Source: an uncultured Oscillospiraceae bacterium (GTDB lineage: Bacteria > Bacillota > Clostridia > Oscillospirales > Acutalibacteraceae). From it: 64,000 nucleotides of DNA. Both the position numbers and the translations under genes were made by a program. The notes under the pieces were generated by a model, which was not told the DNA's origin, ran no database searches, and was given only the letters and a program-made list of their open reading frames with translations. Position 1 is the stretch's first letter. Every line of letters begins with the position of its first letter. Of this stretch, positions 50,606-58,514 are shown in pieces. The stretch covers positions 1 to 64,000 of the forward strand of contig CAUGOD010000001.1 in the NCBI GenBank assembly GCA_959601025.1, written 5' to 3'.

Positions 50606-51721
50606 ATGAAACGCAATTTCCTTTTGGCGATACTTCTGACGTTGACCCTGCTGCTGAGCGCCTGCGGGCCGGCGGCGGAATCGGATGCGCCGGGTTCCTC
50701 AAACACTTCGGGCTTCTCGGCGGGAACGGCCTCCACGACCGGCGTAGCTCCGCGGGACGACAGCGCGGTCGTCGAAAGACTGGGGGTGGACTACCGAGAA
50801 AACTGGCGTCCATACCTGATGGAGTTCGGCGTGGATACCTGTGATTACTGGTTTATTCAGGAAGGTGATACCTACCACGCCTTTTTCCTGGTCAATATCA
50901 AGGAAGGCGAGGATAAGGGGCAGCATATTGCTCATGCGACGTCTACCGATTTTCTGAATTGGGACTATCAGGGAATCGTTCTGCGCGGCTTTGGGGATGG
51001 CTGGGACGACCGCAATCTGGCCACCGGAAGTGTCGTGAAGCGCGGCGATACCTACTATATGATGTATACCGGCCATTCCAGCACCCGGGGCGGGATGGGC
51101 TTGGCCAAAAGCAGCGACCTGTATACGTGGGAGCGGGTGGGCGCTGAGGCGGTTCTCCCCTCCTCCATCCGGTACAAGGCGGAATATGAGGGGACGGAGC
51201 ACCCATGCACCATCCTGGCCGACCCGTATATTTATCCGGAGGCGATCGACGGCTATTATTACGCGTATATCAATTCCTGGGCGATTGACCAGCCCAAGAA
51301 CTCGCGGGGCTGTCAGCTGATGTTCCGCTCGGCGGATCTGGTGGAATGGGAGCCGTACAAGATCGCCATTCTCACCGACGACCTTGACCGGCTGGAGACC
51401 TGTCAGGTCTGGGAGCACGGTGGCAAATGGTACATGTCCTTCGGCGGCCGCCGGATCGACCCGGAGGGGGACGACTTCTCCGATGTGGAAAGCGCGAACT
51501 ATATTTATATGGCCGACCGGTTTGACGGTCCCTATGAAAAGCAGGAGTGGTCCCGCCTTTCCTATCCCGACGCAGCCGGCCCCTATATTCAGAAGGCGAT
51601 GACCGATCCGTTCGGCGACGAGGTCATGCTGGTTATGTCTCCCTGGAAGGGCGTTCTCTGGCCATACTATATTCAGTATGGGGAGAAAGGCGAAATTTCT
51701 TTCCGTGTCGTTTACCGTTAA
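50606..51721 (+). CDS. Beta-propeller glycosidase-like lipoprotein (GH32/GH43 superfamily)
   Basis: 371 residues from ATG 50606. Lipobox LLSAC (Cys ~20), short Ser/Thr linker, then a five-bladed propeller: DTCDYWFIQEGDTYHAFFL, STDFLNWDY, ATGSVVKRGDTYYMMYTGHS, LADPYIYPE, LETCQVWEHGGKWYMSFGG. The three spaced acidic motifs (CDYWF, ADPY, ETCQ) parallel the nucleophile/transition-state/acid-base set of GH32 and GH43, but the family cannot be fixed from sequence alone. Acts outside the cell. The next gene encodes a close paralogue without signal peptide, so the same linkage may be cut both outside and inside. Confidence 0.75.
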   Translation: MKRNFLLAILLTLTLLLSACGPAAESDAPGSSNTSGFSAGTASTTGVAPRDDSAVVERLGVDYRENWRPYLMEFGVDTCDYWFIQEGDTYHAFFLVNIKEGEDKGQHIAHATSTDFLNWDYQGIVLRGFGDGWDDRNLATGSVVKRGDTYYMMYTGHSSTRGGMGLAKSSDLYTWERVGAEAVLPSSIRYKAEYEGTEHPCTILADPYIYPEAIDGYYYAYINSWAIDQPKNSRGCQLMFRSADLVEWEPYKIAILTDDLDRLETCQVWEHGGKWYMSFGGRRIDPEGDDFSDVESANYIYMADRFDGPYEKQEWSRLSYPDAAGPYIQKAMTDPFGDEVMLVMSPWKGVLWPYYIQYGEKGEISFRVVYR

Positions 51722-51928
51722 GAGGGATTCTGTGAAAAGAAAGAATAGACGGGCGGACAAAAACAAACGAATACATCCTTCCGGCGGCGCTTGATTCGCA
51801 GGCGACTGTCTGTTTCCTGACGCTCGGCGGAAGAACCGGACGCTTCCGGTTCATAAAAAGAAGGACGGAAAACACCGCCTTCCCGCCGGAAAGCGGCGGT
51901 TACTATCAAGCAGACAGAGGAGAGCAAT

Positions 51929-52912
51929 ATGAAAACCACTGCGAAAATACGAACGCTGCCGGAAACGGATTATCGACAGTCCTATCGGGATTACCTGATC
52001 CATAAGCCGGGAGGGCTGAAAAGCTGCGATTACTGGTTTATTGAGGAAGAGGGCGTCTATCATGCCTTCTATCTGGAATTCCAGGAGAATACCGGCAACG
52101 AAAACGAACAGACCATTGGACATCTGGTATCGCCGGATTTCCTGAACTGGGAATATTGCGGCACCGTGCTGCGCGGCTATGAAAAGGATGCCTGGCCGGA
52201 GAAGCATCTGGCCACCGGGAGCGTGGTGAAGCACGACGGCCGGTTTTATATGCTGTATACCGGGCATTCCTGTATCCGGCCGGGGCTTGGTTTGGCGGTC
52301 AGCAACGATCTGTATTCCTGGGAAAAGGCAGGCAATGGCCCGGTGATTTCCAGCGATATCCAATACAAAGCGGCATATGAGGGGAAAACGCACATCTGTA
52401 GAATCATGGCCGATCCGTATATATATCCGGAAGCGATCGGCGGGTATTATTATGCCTATGTGAATTCCTGGGCGATTGACCAGCCCAAGAACTCGCGGGG
52501 CTGTCAGCTGATGTTCCGCTCGGCGGATCTTACGCACTGGGAACCATACAAAATTGCCGTTCTCACCGATAATCTTGATCGGCTGGAGACCTGCCAGGTC
52601 TGGGAGAGCCAGGGAAGATGGTACATGTATTTCGGCGGAAGGCGGATCAATCCGAACGGCGGCGACTTCGAGGATGTGGAAAGCGGCAATTATATTTATA
52701 TGTCTGATCGCTTTGACGGTCCCTTTCTTACGCAGTCCTGGTCGGCGGTGGATTATCATACGAACCACTACTGCTACATTCAGAAGCAGATGAGGGACCC
52801 TTATGGCGAAGAGGTCGCGCTGGTTATGGCCCCCTACGACGGCGTCCTGTGGCCGTATAAGATTCTTTACGGCGACGGCGGAGAGGTTACCCTTACGGTA
52901 AACAGAGAATGA
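51929..52912 (+). CDS. Cytosolic beta-propeller glycosidase-like protein
   Basis: 327 residues with GGAGAG upstream and no signal peptide. The propeller matches the lipoprotein at 50606 along its length (SCDYWFIEEEGVYHAFYL, SPDFLNWEY, ATGSVVKHDGRFYMLYTGHS, MADPYIYPE, LETCQVWESQGRWYMYFGG). A ~67-bp stretch (about 52465-52531) is identical in DNA to 51272-51338, stronger than the flanking similarity and suggestive of gene conversion. Probably the intracellular partner for imported oligosaccharides. The 207-bp gap before it contains only a small hairpin (GAACCGGA, CGCT, TCCGGTTC) and no gene. Confidence 0.75.
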   Translation: MKTTAKIRTLPETDYRQSYRDYLIHKPGGLKSCDYWFIEEEGVYHAFYLEFQENTGNENEQTIGHLVSPDFLNWEYCGTVLRGYEKDAWPEKHLATGSVVKHDGRFYMLYTGHSCIRPGLGLAVSNDLYSWEKAGNGPVISSDIQYKAAYEGKTHICRIMADPYIYPEAIGGYYYAYVNSWAIDQPKNSRGCQLMFRSADLTHWEPYKIAVLTDNLDRLETCQVWESQGRWYMYFGGRRINPNGGDFEDVESGNYIYMSDRFDGPFLTQSWSAVDYHTNHYCYIQKQMRDPYGEEVALVMAPYDGVLWPYKILYGDGGEVTLTVNRE

Positions 52913-52936
52913 AGAGAAGAGGAAAGAAGGTAGAAA

Positions 52937-54583
52937 ATGCGGATAAAGCGATTCCTTTTGATATGGCTATCATGGACGTTTCTGGCTCTGAGCCTTTTGC
53001 TGCTGAACGGCTGTCAGTCTGGTACGAAAGAGATCGGATTGTTCACTGAACCGACGGAAGTTTTGCCGGTTGTCATCTCGACTGCAAAGCCGTCGGCTGC
53101 AACATCAACGGAGACGCCGACGACTGCCGCGCCGGCGGAAACGCCGGCAACCTCCGCGCCGACGGAAGCGCCGACGACTGCCGCGCCGATGGGAGCGCCG
53201 GCAACCGCGCCGGCGGAAACGCCGACGACTGCCATGCTGAAGAAAGCGCCGGCAACCGCCGCGCCGGCGGAAGCGCCGGTAATTGCGGCGCCAAATACAA
53301 CGCCGTCGTCCGCGACGGTAGCGGTGGGGGACAGGGTAGAGTTTGGCGGCAAGCAGTGGGAGGTCACCTTCCTCGACGATTTCGACGGAACCCAGTTGAA
53401 CTCCGCCAACTGGGCCTATTGCCCCGACTGGAAGCGACAGGATGTCGAGAATTACTGGAACACCAATCAGGTGTCCGTTGAGGGGGATGGATTTCTTCGT
53501 CTGGGGATTGATTATGACGATACCCTGACTCTGGACTCCAAGTGGTGCGGTGCGGCGGATGGGTCGACGGCCGCCGTACTGGACGCCACCGACAAGCTGG
53601 GCTTCGGCAACAGCGCTAGGGTTACGATTGACCGCTCGAAGAATGTGTATTCCATTGGTACGGTCACCTATGATTACATGACCGCTGTTACCAGCTCGGA
53701 CGGCATCCGGTTCACGGCCTGCGCCGATCAGCCGATGACCCTGCGCGTGGCGGTGGTGTTCGACTGGAACAAGCAGCGCTATGCGGACGTGACCGTCGGG
53801 AGCGAGCCGCGGACATACACTATCCGCTGGGAGGACTGCAACACCTATGACGGCGTAGACGGATTCGATGTGGCGGGCGGAGGCTTTTTTACTCAGGTAG
53901 TCTTCCAAAATGGCCGCACTTATAATGATCCGATGACGAACGTGCTGTATCTGGACGAATTGAAATACTTCACCGGCAACGCCGTTACCAACCTGGCCGG
54001 TTCCCAACCAGCCGTTTCTGATCCCGAAAGTGCAAACTTCATCATGATTCAGGATAATATTGGAGCCGCCAGCAACCGGATTCTTTCCGGCGCGGTCTGG
54101 ACCTACGGTATCTTTGAACAGGCCTACGGGTATTTTGAGGCGCGCTGCCGTCTCCAACCGGCAGTTGGATGCTGGAGCGCCTTCTGGCTGATGTGCGACA
54201 GCCAGCCTTCGGTAGGCAACGGCGGAAAGGACGGCGCGGAAATTGATATTTTCGAATCCCCGTGGTTCAATCAGGGATTGATCCAGTCCGCCATTCACTG
54301 GGACGGCTATGGAGAAAGCCACCAGTCAGCGGGAAGCCCCCAGTATTATCTGCCCAATATGTACGATGATTTTCATACCTTTGCGCTGGAGTGGACGCAG
54401 ACCGAGTACATCTTCTATGTGGACGGCCAGGAATTCTGGCGCACGGACGTCGGCGGAATCTGCGAGGTTCCCTGTTACCTGCTCCTGACGGTGGAAGCTG
54501 GTACCTGGGGCGGCGAATTGCTTGAGGAACAGATGCCGGCCTGTTTCATTGTGGACTATGTACGGGTGTACAAGCAGGTATAA
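52937..54583 (+). CDS. GH16 lipoprotein with a binding module inserted in the catalytic domain
   Basis: 548 residues. Lipobox LLNGC (Cys ~26), a long Ala/Pro/Thr repeat linker (about 50-130), then the start of a GH16 jelly roll (about 135-193: VTFLDDFDGTQLNSANWAYC). At residue ~194 it is interrupted by a full CBM-like module (about 194-379; DKLGFGNSARVTIDRSKN, FTACADQPMTLRVAVVFDW, LYLDELKYFTG), and GH16 resumes at NRILSGAVWTYGIFEQAYGY. The catalytic motif is EIDIFE (E435, D437, E440). The paralogue at 54757 has the same GH16 without the insert. The inserted module matches those of the protein at 48515. Acts at the cell surface, probably a laminarinase-type endo-beta-glucanase. Confidence 0.87.
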   Translation: MRIKRFLLIWLSWTFLALSLLLLNGCQSGTKEIGLFTEPTEVLPVVISTAKPSAATSTETPTTAAPAETPATSAPTEAPTTAAPMGAPATAPAETPTTAMLKKAPATAAPAEAPVIAAPNTTPSSATVAVGDRVEFGGKQWEVTFLDDFDGTQLNSANWAYCPDWKRQDVENYWNTNQVSVEGDGFLRLGIDYDDTLTLDSKWCGAADGSTAAVLDATDKLGFGNSARVTIDRSKNVYSIGTVTYDYMTAVTSSDGIRFTACADQPMTLRVAVVFDWNKQRYADVTVGSEPRTYTIRWEDCNTYDGVDGFDVAGGGFFTQVVFQNGRTYNDPMTNVLYLDELKYFTGNAVTNLAGSQPAVSDPESANFIMIQDNIGAASNRILSGAVWTYGIFEQAYGYFEARCRLQPAVGCWSAFWLMCDSQPSVGNGGKDGAEIDIFESPWFNQGLIQSAIHWDGYGESHQSAGSPQYYLPNMYDDFHTFALEWTQTEYIFYVDGQEFWRTDVGGICEVPCYLLLTVEAGTWGGELLEEQMPACFIVDYVRVYKQV

Positions 54584-54594
54584 CGGCAGCAGCC

Positions 54595-54624
54595 GACAGG
54601 CCCGCGGCGTGCTGCGGGCCTGTC
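54595..54624 (+). terminator. Possible Rho-independent terminator
   Basis: GACAGGCCCGC (54595-54605), 8-nt loop and perfect complement (54614-54624), followed only by CTTTCG. The T run is weak, so it may only attenuate transcription into the next GH16 gene. Confidence 0.5.
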
Positions 54625-54756
54625 CTTTCGATGTATGGAAGTAAAAAGTGTCTGAGCGCGGAAGAAAACAGAGCCGATTTTTTGAACCAATGAGCAATCG
54701 GACGGTAAGGCCGGACAGCGGACTTTCGTCGTATCAGAAGAAAGAGTGGGATTGTT

Positions 54757-55662
54757 ATGAAAAAAACCAAAAGACGGATTGCTGGACTTTTTTTGGCGCT
54801 GAGCCTTTTTCTGCTGAGCGGCTGCGGGTCCGGGACGGTTTCCAGCCAGGATGGCGAAACCGGGAGTACGGCCGGGAAACAGCCATCGGCCGGAAGCTCC
54901 GCAGCGTCGCCCTCGTCCTCAGCCGCCCCGGCCACACCGATGGCGGTAGGAGATACGGTGGAATTCGGCGGCAAGCGGTGGGAGGTCACCTTCAGCGACG
55001 ACTTTGACGGAACCCGTCTGGACTCCGCCAACTGGACCTATTGTCCCGCCTGGAAACGGCAGGATGTGGAGAATTACTGGAACCGTAAACAGGTTACCTT
55101 CCCCGGAAACGACTGCCTGTCCCTCGGCATCGAAAAGGAAGAGGACGGCGACCGGATTCTTTCGGGTGCGGTCTGGACATCCGGTATCTTTGAACAGGCT
55201 TACGGGTATTTTGAGGTGCGCTGCCGTCTCCAGCCGGCAGTTGGCTGCTGGAGCGCTTTCTGGCTGATGTGCGACAGCCAGCCTTCGGTAGGCAACGGCG
55301 GAAAAGACGGTGCGGAGATTGACATCGTGGAGTCCCCCTTCTTCATCCGCAGCACGGTTCAGCATAACATCCACTGGGACGGCTACGGGGAGAATCACGG
55401 ATCCATCTCCAGCGGGGACGTGATCCGGCCGGGACTGTATACCGATTTCCACACCTATGCGCTGGAATGGACCAAGGACGAGTATATTTTTTACATTGAC
55501 GGTGAAGAAACCTGGCGCACCAGCGAGGGCGGCGTGTGTGAGGTTCCCTGTTACCTGATTTTGTCGGTGGAGGCCGGCACCTGGGGCGGAGAATTGATCG
55601 ACGAGCAGCTGCCCGCAGCTTTCCTGGTGGATTATGTGCGGGTATATAAGGAATGCGCCTGA
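54757..55662 (+). CDS. GH16 extracellular beta-glucanase-like lipoprotein
   Basis: 301 residues. Lipobox LLSGC (Cys ~23), Ser/Ala-rich linker (to about 60), then an uninterrupted GH16 domain (about 65-300; VTFSDDFDGTRLDSANWTYC, RILSGAVWTSGIFEQAYGYF) with catalytic EIDIVE (E187, D189, E192). The spacing with the extra bulge residue is that of laminarinase-type members. Nearly identical to the GH16 parts of 52937, including long DNA identity around GACAGCCAGCCTTCGGTAGG, so it is a recent tandem duplicate. It serves as the reference that shows the insertion in its neighbour. Confidence 0.88.
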   Translation: MKKTKRRIAGLFLALSLFLLSGCGSGTVSSQDGETGSTAGKQPSAGSSAASPSSSAAPATPMAVGDTVEFGGKRWEVTFSDDFDGTRLDSANWTYCPAWKRQDVENYWNRKQVTFPGNDCLSLGIEKEEDGDRILSGAVWTSGIFEQAYGYFEVRCRLQPAVGCWSAFWLMCDSQPSVGNGGKDGAEIDIVESPFFIRSTVQHNIHWDGYGENHGSISSGDVIRPGLYTDFHTYALEWTKDEYIFYIDGEETWRTSEGGVCEVPCYLILSVEAGTWGGELIDEQLPAAFLVDYVRVYKECA

Positions 55663-55730
55663 CCGGCGGGCCGAAAAGAGCAAAGCAGGTCAGCCAGGAA
55701 AATCAGAAAAGTCTGAAAAGGAAGGACATC

Positions 55731-57302
55731 ATGAAACACTACATCCGTTTTTTTGCTCTGTTGGGAGCGTTGTTCTGTCTGGCCGGATGCGCCGGAAAGC
55801 CGGCCTCTTCGAATCCATCCTCCGGCGACAGGCCCTCTTCGGCCGTGTCCTCGTCCGGTACGAACGGGGTTTTGAATCCGACGGAGGTCTTCGAGGATGT
55901 TTTTGCCCCCACGCCGGGAAGTACGGCGGTGGAAACCACTCCTATGGAGGAATCCGGTCTGCGTCAGCCGGCGCAGGGAAGCACAGCATTGGAGGTAAAC
56001 AACCTGTTTCAGGATTACGCCGTGCTGCAACGGAACGCCTCTGTACCCGTTTGGGGGACGGGAGAGGATGGCAAGACCGTGACGGTAGAATTTGCCGGGC
56101 AGACTAAAACAGCCGTTGTTTCGGGCGGCAAGTGGCGGGTAAACCTCGACCCGATGGAGGCCAACACGCAGAACCGGCAGATGGTGATTTCCTGCGGCGA
56201 CACGGTGCGGACGGCCAATAACATTCTGGTGGGTGAGGTATGGCTGGCTGGCGGCCAGTCCAACATGGCGATGAGCCTGTTCAACGTGAGCAATTCGATG
56301 AAGAAGGAACTGCTCAAGGAAAAAGGCAACGACAGCCTGCGGGAGTTCCTGGTGACGATCGAACGCACGACGGAGCCGAAGGGGAACGTTACCGGAATCT
56401 GGACGCCGGCGGACTCCAGCAAAAATCTCGTCAGCATTTCCACTGTGGCCTATTATTTTGCAAAGGAACTGCAAAAATCTCTGGGCGTGCCGGTAGGTAT
56501 CGTGCGCGCTGCCGAGAGCGCCACCGAACTGGAGCTGTGGGTGGATGCCGCCAAGGTGGAGGAACGGGGCTATACCAATCCCGGCAAACCGCTGAAGGAC
56601 GCGACCGATTACAAGGCGATGGTCATGCCGCTGTTCCCTTACGCGCTCAAAGGGATGATCTGGTACCAGGGGGAGGACAACGTCGCCTGTGAGCGTACCT
56701 ACGCCTCTTACCAGAATATTTTCAGCATCCTGCTGGAGGATTACCGCGCCGGCTTTGAAAATCCGGACATGCCGGTGATCCAGGCCATGCTGCCGAAATA
56801 TATTCATCCGGATGAGGAAGGATGGGTGCATTTCCGGTATGTGCAGATGGAAATGCAGGAAAACCTTGAAGGGGTCTATACCGCCGTGACCATTGATACC
56901 GGCGATCCGGAGGATATCCATCCCAAGGAGGATAAACCGGTGGTTTCCGCCCGGATGGCCGCCATTGCGCTGGACCGGGTGTACCATGCGGGCGAGCCCG
57001 CCCTGTCGCCGGCCTGCACCGGTGGTTCTGTGTCGGGGGATAAAGCGATTCTGACCTTTAAGAACGTTTCCCGTGGGCTGATTGTCCGGGGAACCGTAGC
57101 CGATCTGGAGGTATGCGGCGCGGACGGCGTCTGGAAGGCCGCTTCCGCCGAGGTAGGGGAGGACGGCGCTTCCCTGATTGTGTCCGCCGCAGGCATTACG
57201 CCGACCGGAGTACGGTATGCCAACGCGTTGGCGCCTTCCCCTTCCCTGTATGATAAAAACGGTCTGCCCGTCGCGCCTTTTTATCTGGATAGCCTGTCCT
57301 GA
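55731..57302 (+). CDS. SIAE-type carbohydrate acetylesterase lipoprotein
   Basis: 523 residues from ATG 55731 (AAGGAAGG upstream). Lipobox LAGC (Cys ~20), linker to about 85, beta-domain, then the esterase core with AGGQSNMAM (nucleophile Ser), WYQGEDNV and DIHPKEDKPV (His). C-terminal beta-sandwich. A paralogue of 46913 with the same order of domains but clearly diverged, so the two may remove different acetyl groups. It closes the secreted-enzyme block; the next gene has its own operator promoter. Confidence 0.85.
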   Translation: MKHYIRFFALLGALFCLAGCAGKPASSNPSSGDRPSSAVSSSGTNGVLNPTEVFEDVFAPTPGSTAVETTPMEESGLRQPAQGSTALEVNNLFQDYAVLQRNASVPVWGTGEDGKTVTVEFAGQTKTAVVSGGKWRVNLDPMEANTQNRQMVISCGDTVRTANNILVGEVWLAGGQSNMAMSLFNVSNSMKKELLKEKGNDSLREFLVTIERTTEPKGNVTGIWTPADSSKNLVSISTVAYYFAKELQKSLGVPVGIVRAAESATELELWVDAAKVEERGYTNPGKPLKDATDYKAMVMPLFPYALKGMIWYQGEDNVACERTYASYQNIFSILLEDYRAGFENPDMPVIQAMLPKYIHPDEEGWVHFRYVQMEMQENLEGVYTAVTIDTGDPEDIHPKEDKPVVSARMAAIALDRVYHAGEPALSPACTGGSVSGDKAILTFKNVSRGLIVRGTVADLEVCGADGVWKAASAEVGEDGASLIVSAAGITPTGVRYANALAPSPSLYDKNGLPVAPFYLDSLS

Positions 57303-57334
57303 GCGAAATGAGTTTAAACGAAAAGAGAGATTTC

Positions 57335-57397
57335 CTGAAAATTGTACCTCAACCTCTTACAAATATCCCTGTAGTTTTTTAGGGGTTTCCGTATAAT
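57335..57397 (+). promoter_or_regulatory. AraC-type upstream element and -10 for the cytosolic enzyme operon
   Basis: Fifth copy of the 38-bp element (57335-57372; CTGAAAA, GTACCTCAAC, CTCTTAC, ATCCCTGT) with TATAAT at 57392-57397, 57 bp from the element start. The leader to 57466 is about 60 nt. Confidence 0.72.
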
Positions 57398-57465
57398 AAA
57401 ATCAATTGTAGCAGTTTGATTGAATCGAATACCTGAATCGGAACGATCCGGACGGAGGAAATACG

Positions 57466-58500
57466 ATGGTTGATGAAATCGACGTAAAAGAACTGGGAGC
57501 GGTTGGCGACGGAGCGGCGGACGATACGAAAGCGCTGCAGAAAGCCATCGATCTGGCCGCCGAAACAGGGCGGGCGGTCTTTCTTCGTCCGGGCCGCTAC
57601 CGCTGCGGAACGCTGGTTATGCGTCCGGAGGTGACGCTGTACGCCGAGCCGACCTGGGGCTTCCGTCGGGAAGCCTGTGGGCGAACGGTAATTGAGCAGG
57701 CGGACGAGAGTATGCCCTGCCAGATCGACCTGACCACGGCGTACGGCTGCACCCTGCGGGGGCTGTCCCTGATGGGGAGCGGAGCCGGCGGCTGTGCGGG
57801 TTTGCTTTCCCGAAAAATGGATTACGGGAGTCAGGAGGACGCTTACCGGATCGAGGATTGCTGCGTGTCGAACTACGGCGGGCACGCGGTATTTCTGGAT
57901 CATGTCTGGTGCTTCAGCGTGCGGCACTGCCAGTTCGGCCACTGCGGCGGGGACGGTCTGCGTGTGAACGGCTGGGACGGCTTTGTGCTGGACAATTGGT
58001 TTTCCGGGAACGCGGGCGCCGGCTATTTCGGGGAGGAGCCCAACGCATCGGTCACGCTGACCGGCAACCGGATCGAGTGGAACGCGGGCGGCGGCATTGT
58101 CGCGGCGAATGGAAGCCATTACAACATCACCGGCAACTACATCGACCGGTCGGGGCGTGGGGGGATCGAGCTGCGGCGGATGCATACGGTGAGCTGCACA
58201 GGCAACGTGCTGTACCGCAGCGGGAAATTCCAGGAGGATGACCCGGAGGCGGCGCAGTGCATTCTGGAGGAATGCGCGGGCCTGACCTTCACCGGCAACT
58301 CGATCAAGCACGGACGGGATGATAATAACGAGGGTGTGATTACTCCGGCGTGGGCGATGCGGCTGCGGGGCCTGACCGACTGCGTAGTGGCGAACAATAC
58401 CCTGCACAAGGGAGGGACCGACGGCCTGATTGACGACCGGGGCGGCCATGACAACACGGTTGTCGACTACAATGTAGGACGCACGTCCCCTGAACTGTAG
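57466..58500 (+). CDS. Right-handed parallel beta-helix protein
   Basis: 344 residues, GGAGGAA upstream, no signal peptide. The start VKELGAVGDGAADDTKALQK with FLRPGRYRCGTLVM is the classic entry of pectate-lyase-superfamily beta-helices. Successive coils follow (CTLRGLSLMG, FVLDNWFSGNA, VTLTGNRIEWNAGGGIVAA, NITGNYIDRSGRGGIELRR, LTFTGNSIKH, CVVANNTLHKG). Functions in this fold include polysaccharide lyases, GH28-like hydrolases, epimerases and the GH91 inulin fructotransferases that release difructose anhydrides. With GH172 and GH32 in the same regulon, a GH91-like or difructose-related activity is worth testing, but no catalytic residues identify it. Confidence 0.75.
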   Translation: MVDEIDVKELGAVGDGAADDTKALQKAIDLAAETGRAVFLRPGRYRCGTLVMRPEVTLYAEPTWGFRREACGRTVIEQADESMPCQIDLTTAYGCTLRGLSLMGSGAGGCAGLLSRKMDYGSQEDAYRIEDCCVSNYGGHAVFLDHVWCFSVRHCQFGHCGGDGLRVNGWDGFVLDNWFSGNAGAGYFGEEPNASVTLTGNRIEWNAGGGIVAANGSHYNITGNYIDRSGRGGIELRRMHTVSCTGNVLYRSGKFQEDDPEAAQCILEECAGLTFTGNSIKHGRDDNNEGVITPAWAMRLRGLTDCVVANNTLHKGGTDGLIDDRGGHDNTVVDYNVGRTSPEL

Positions 58501-58514
58501 AAGGGACTAAGACA

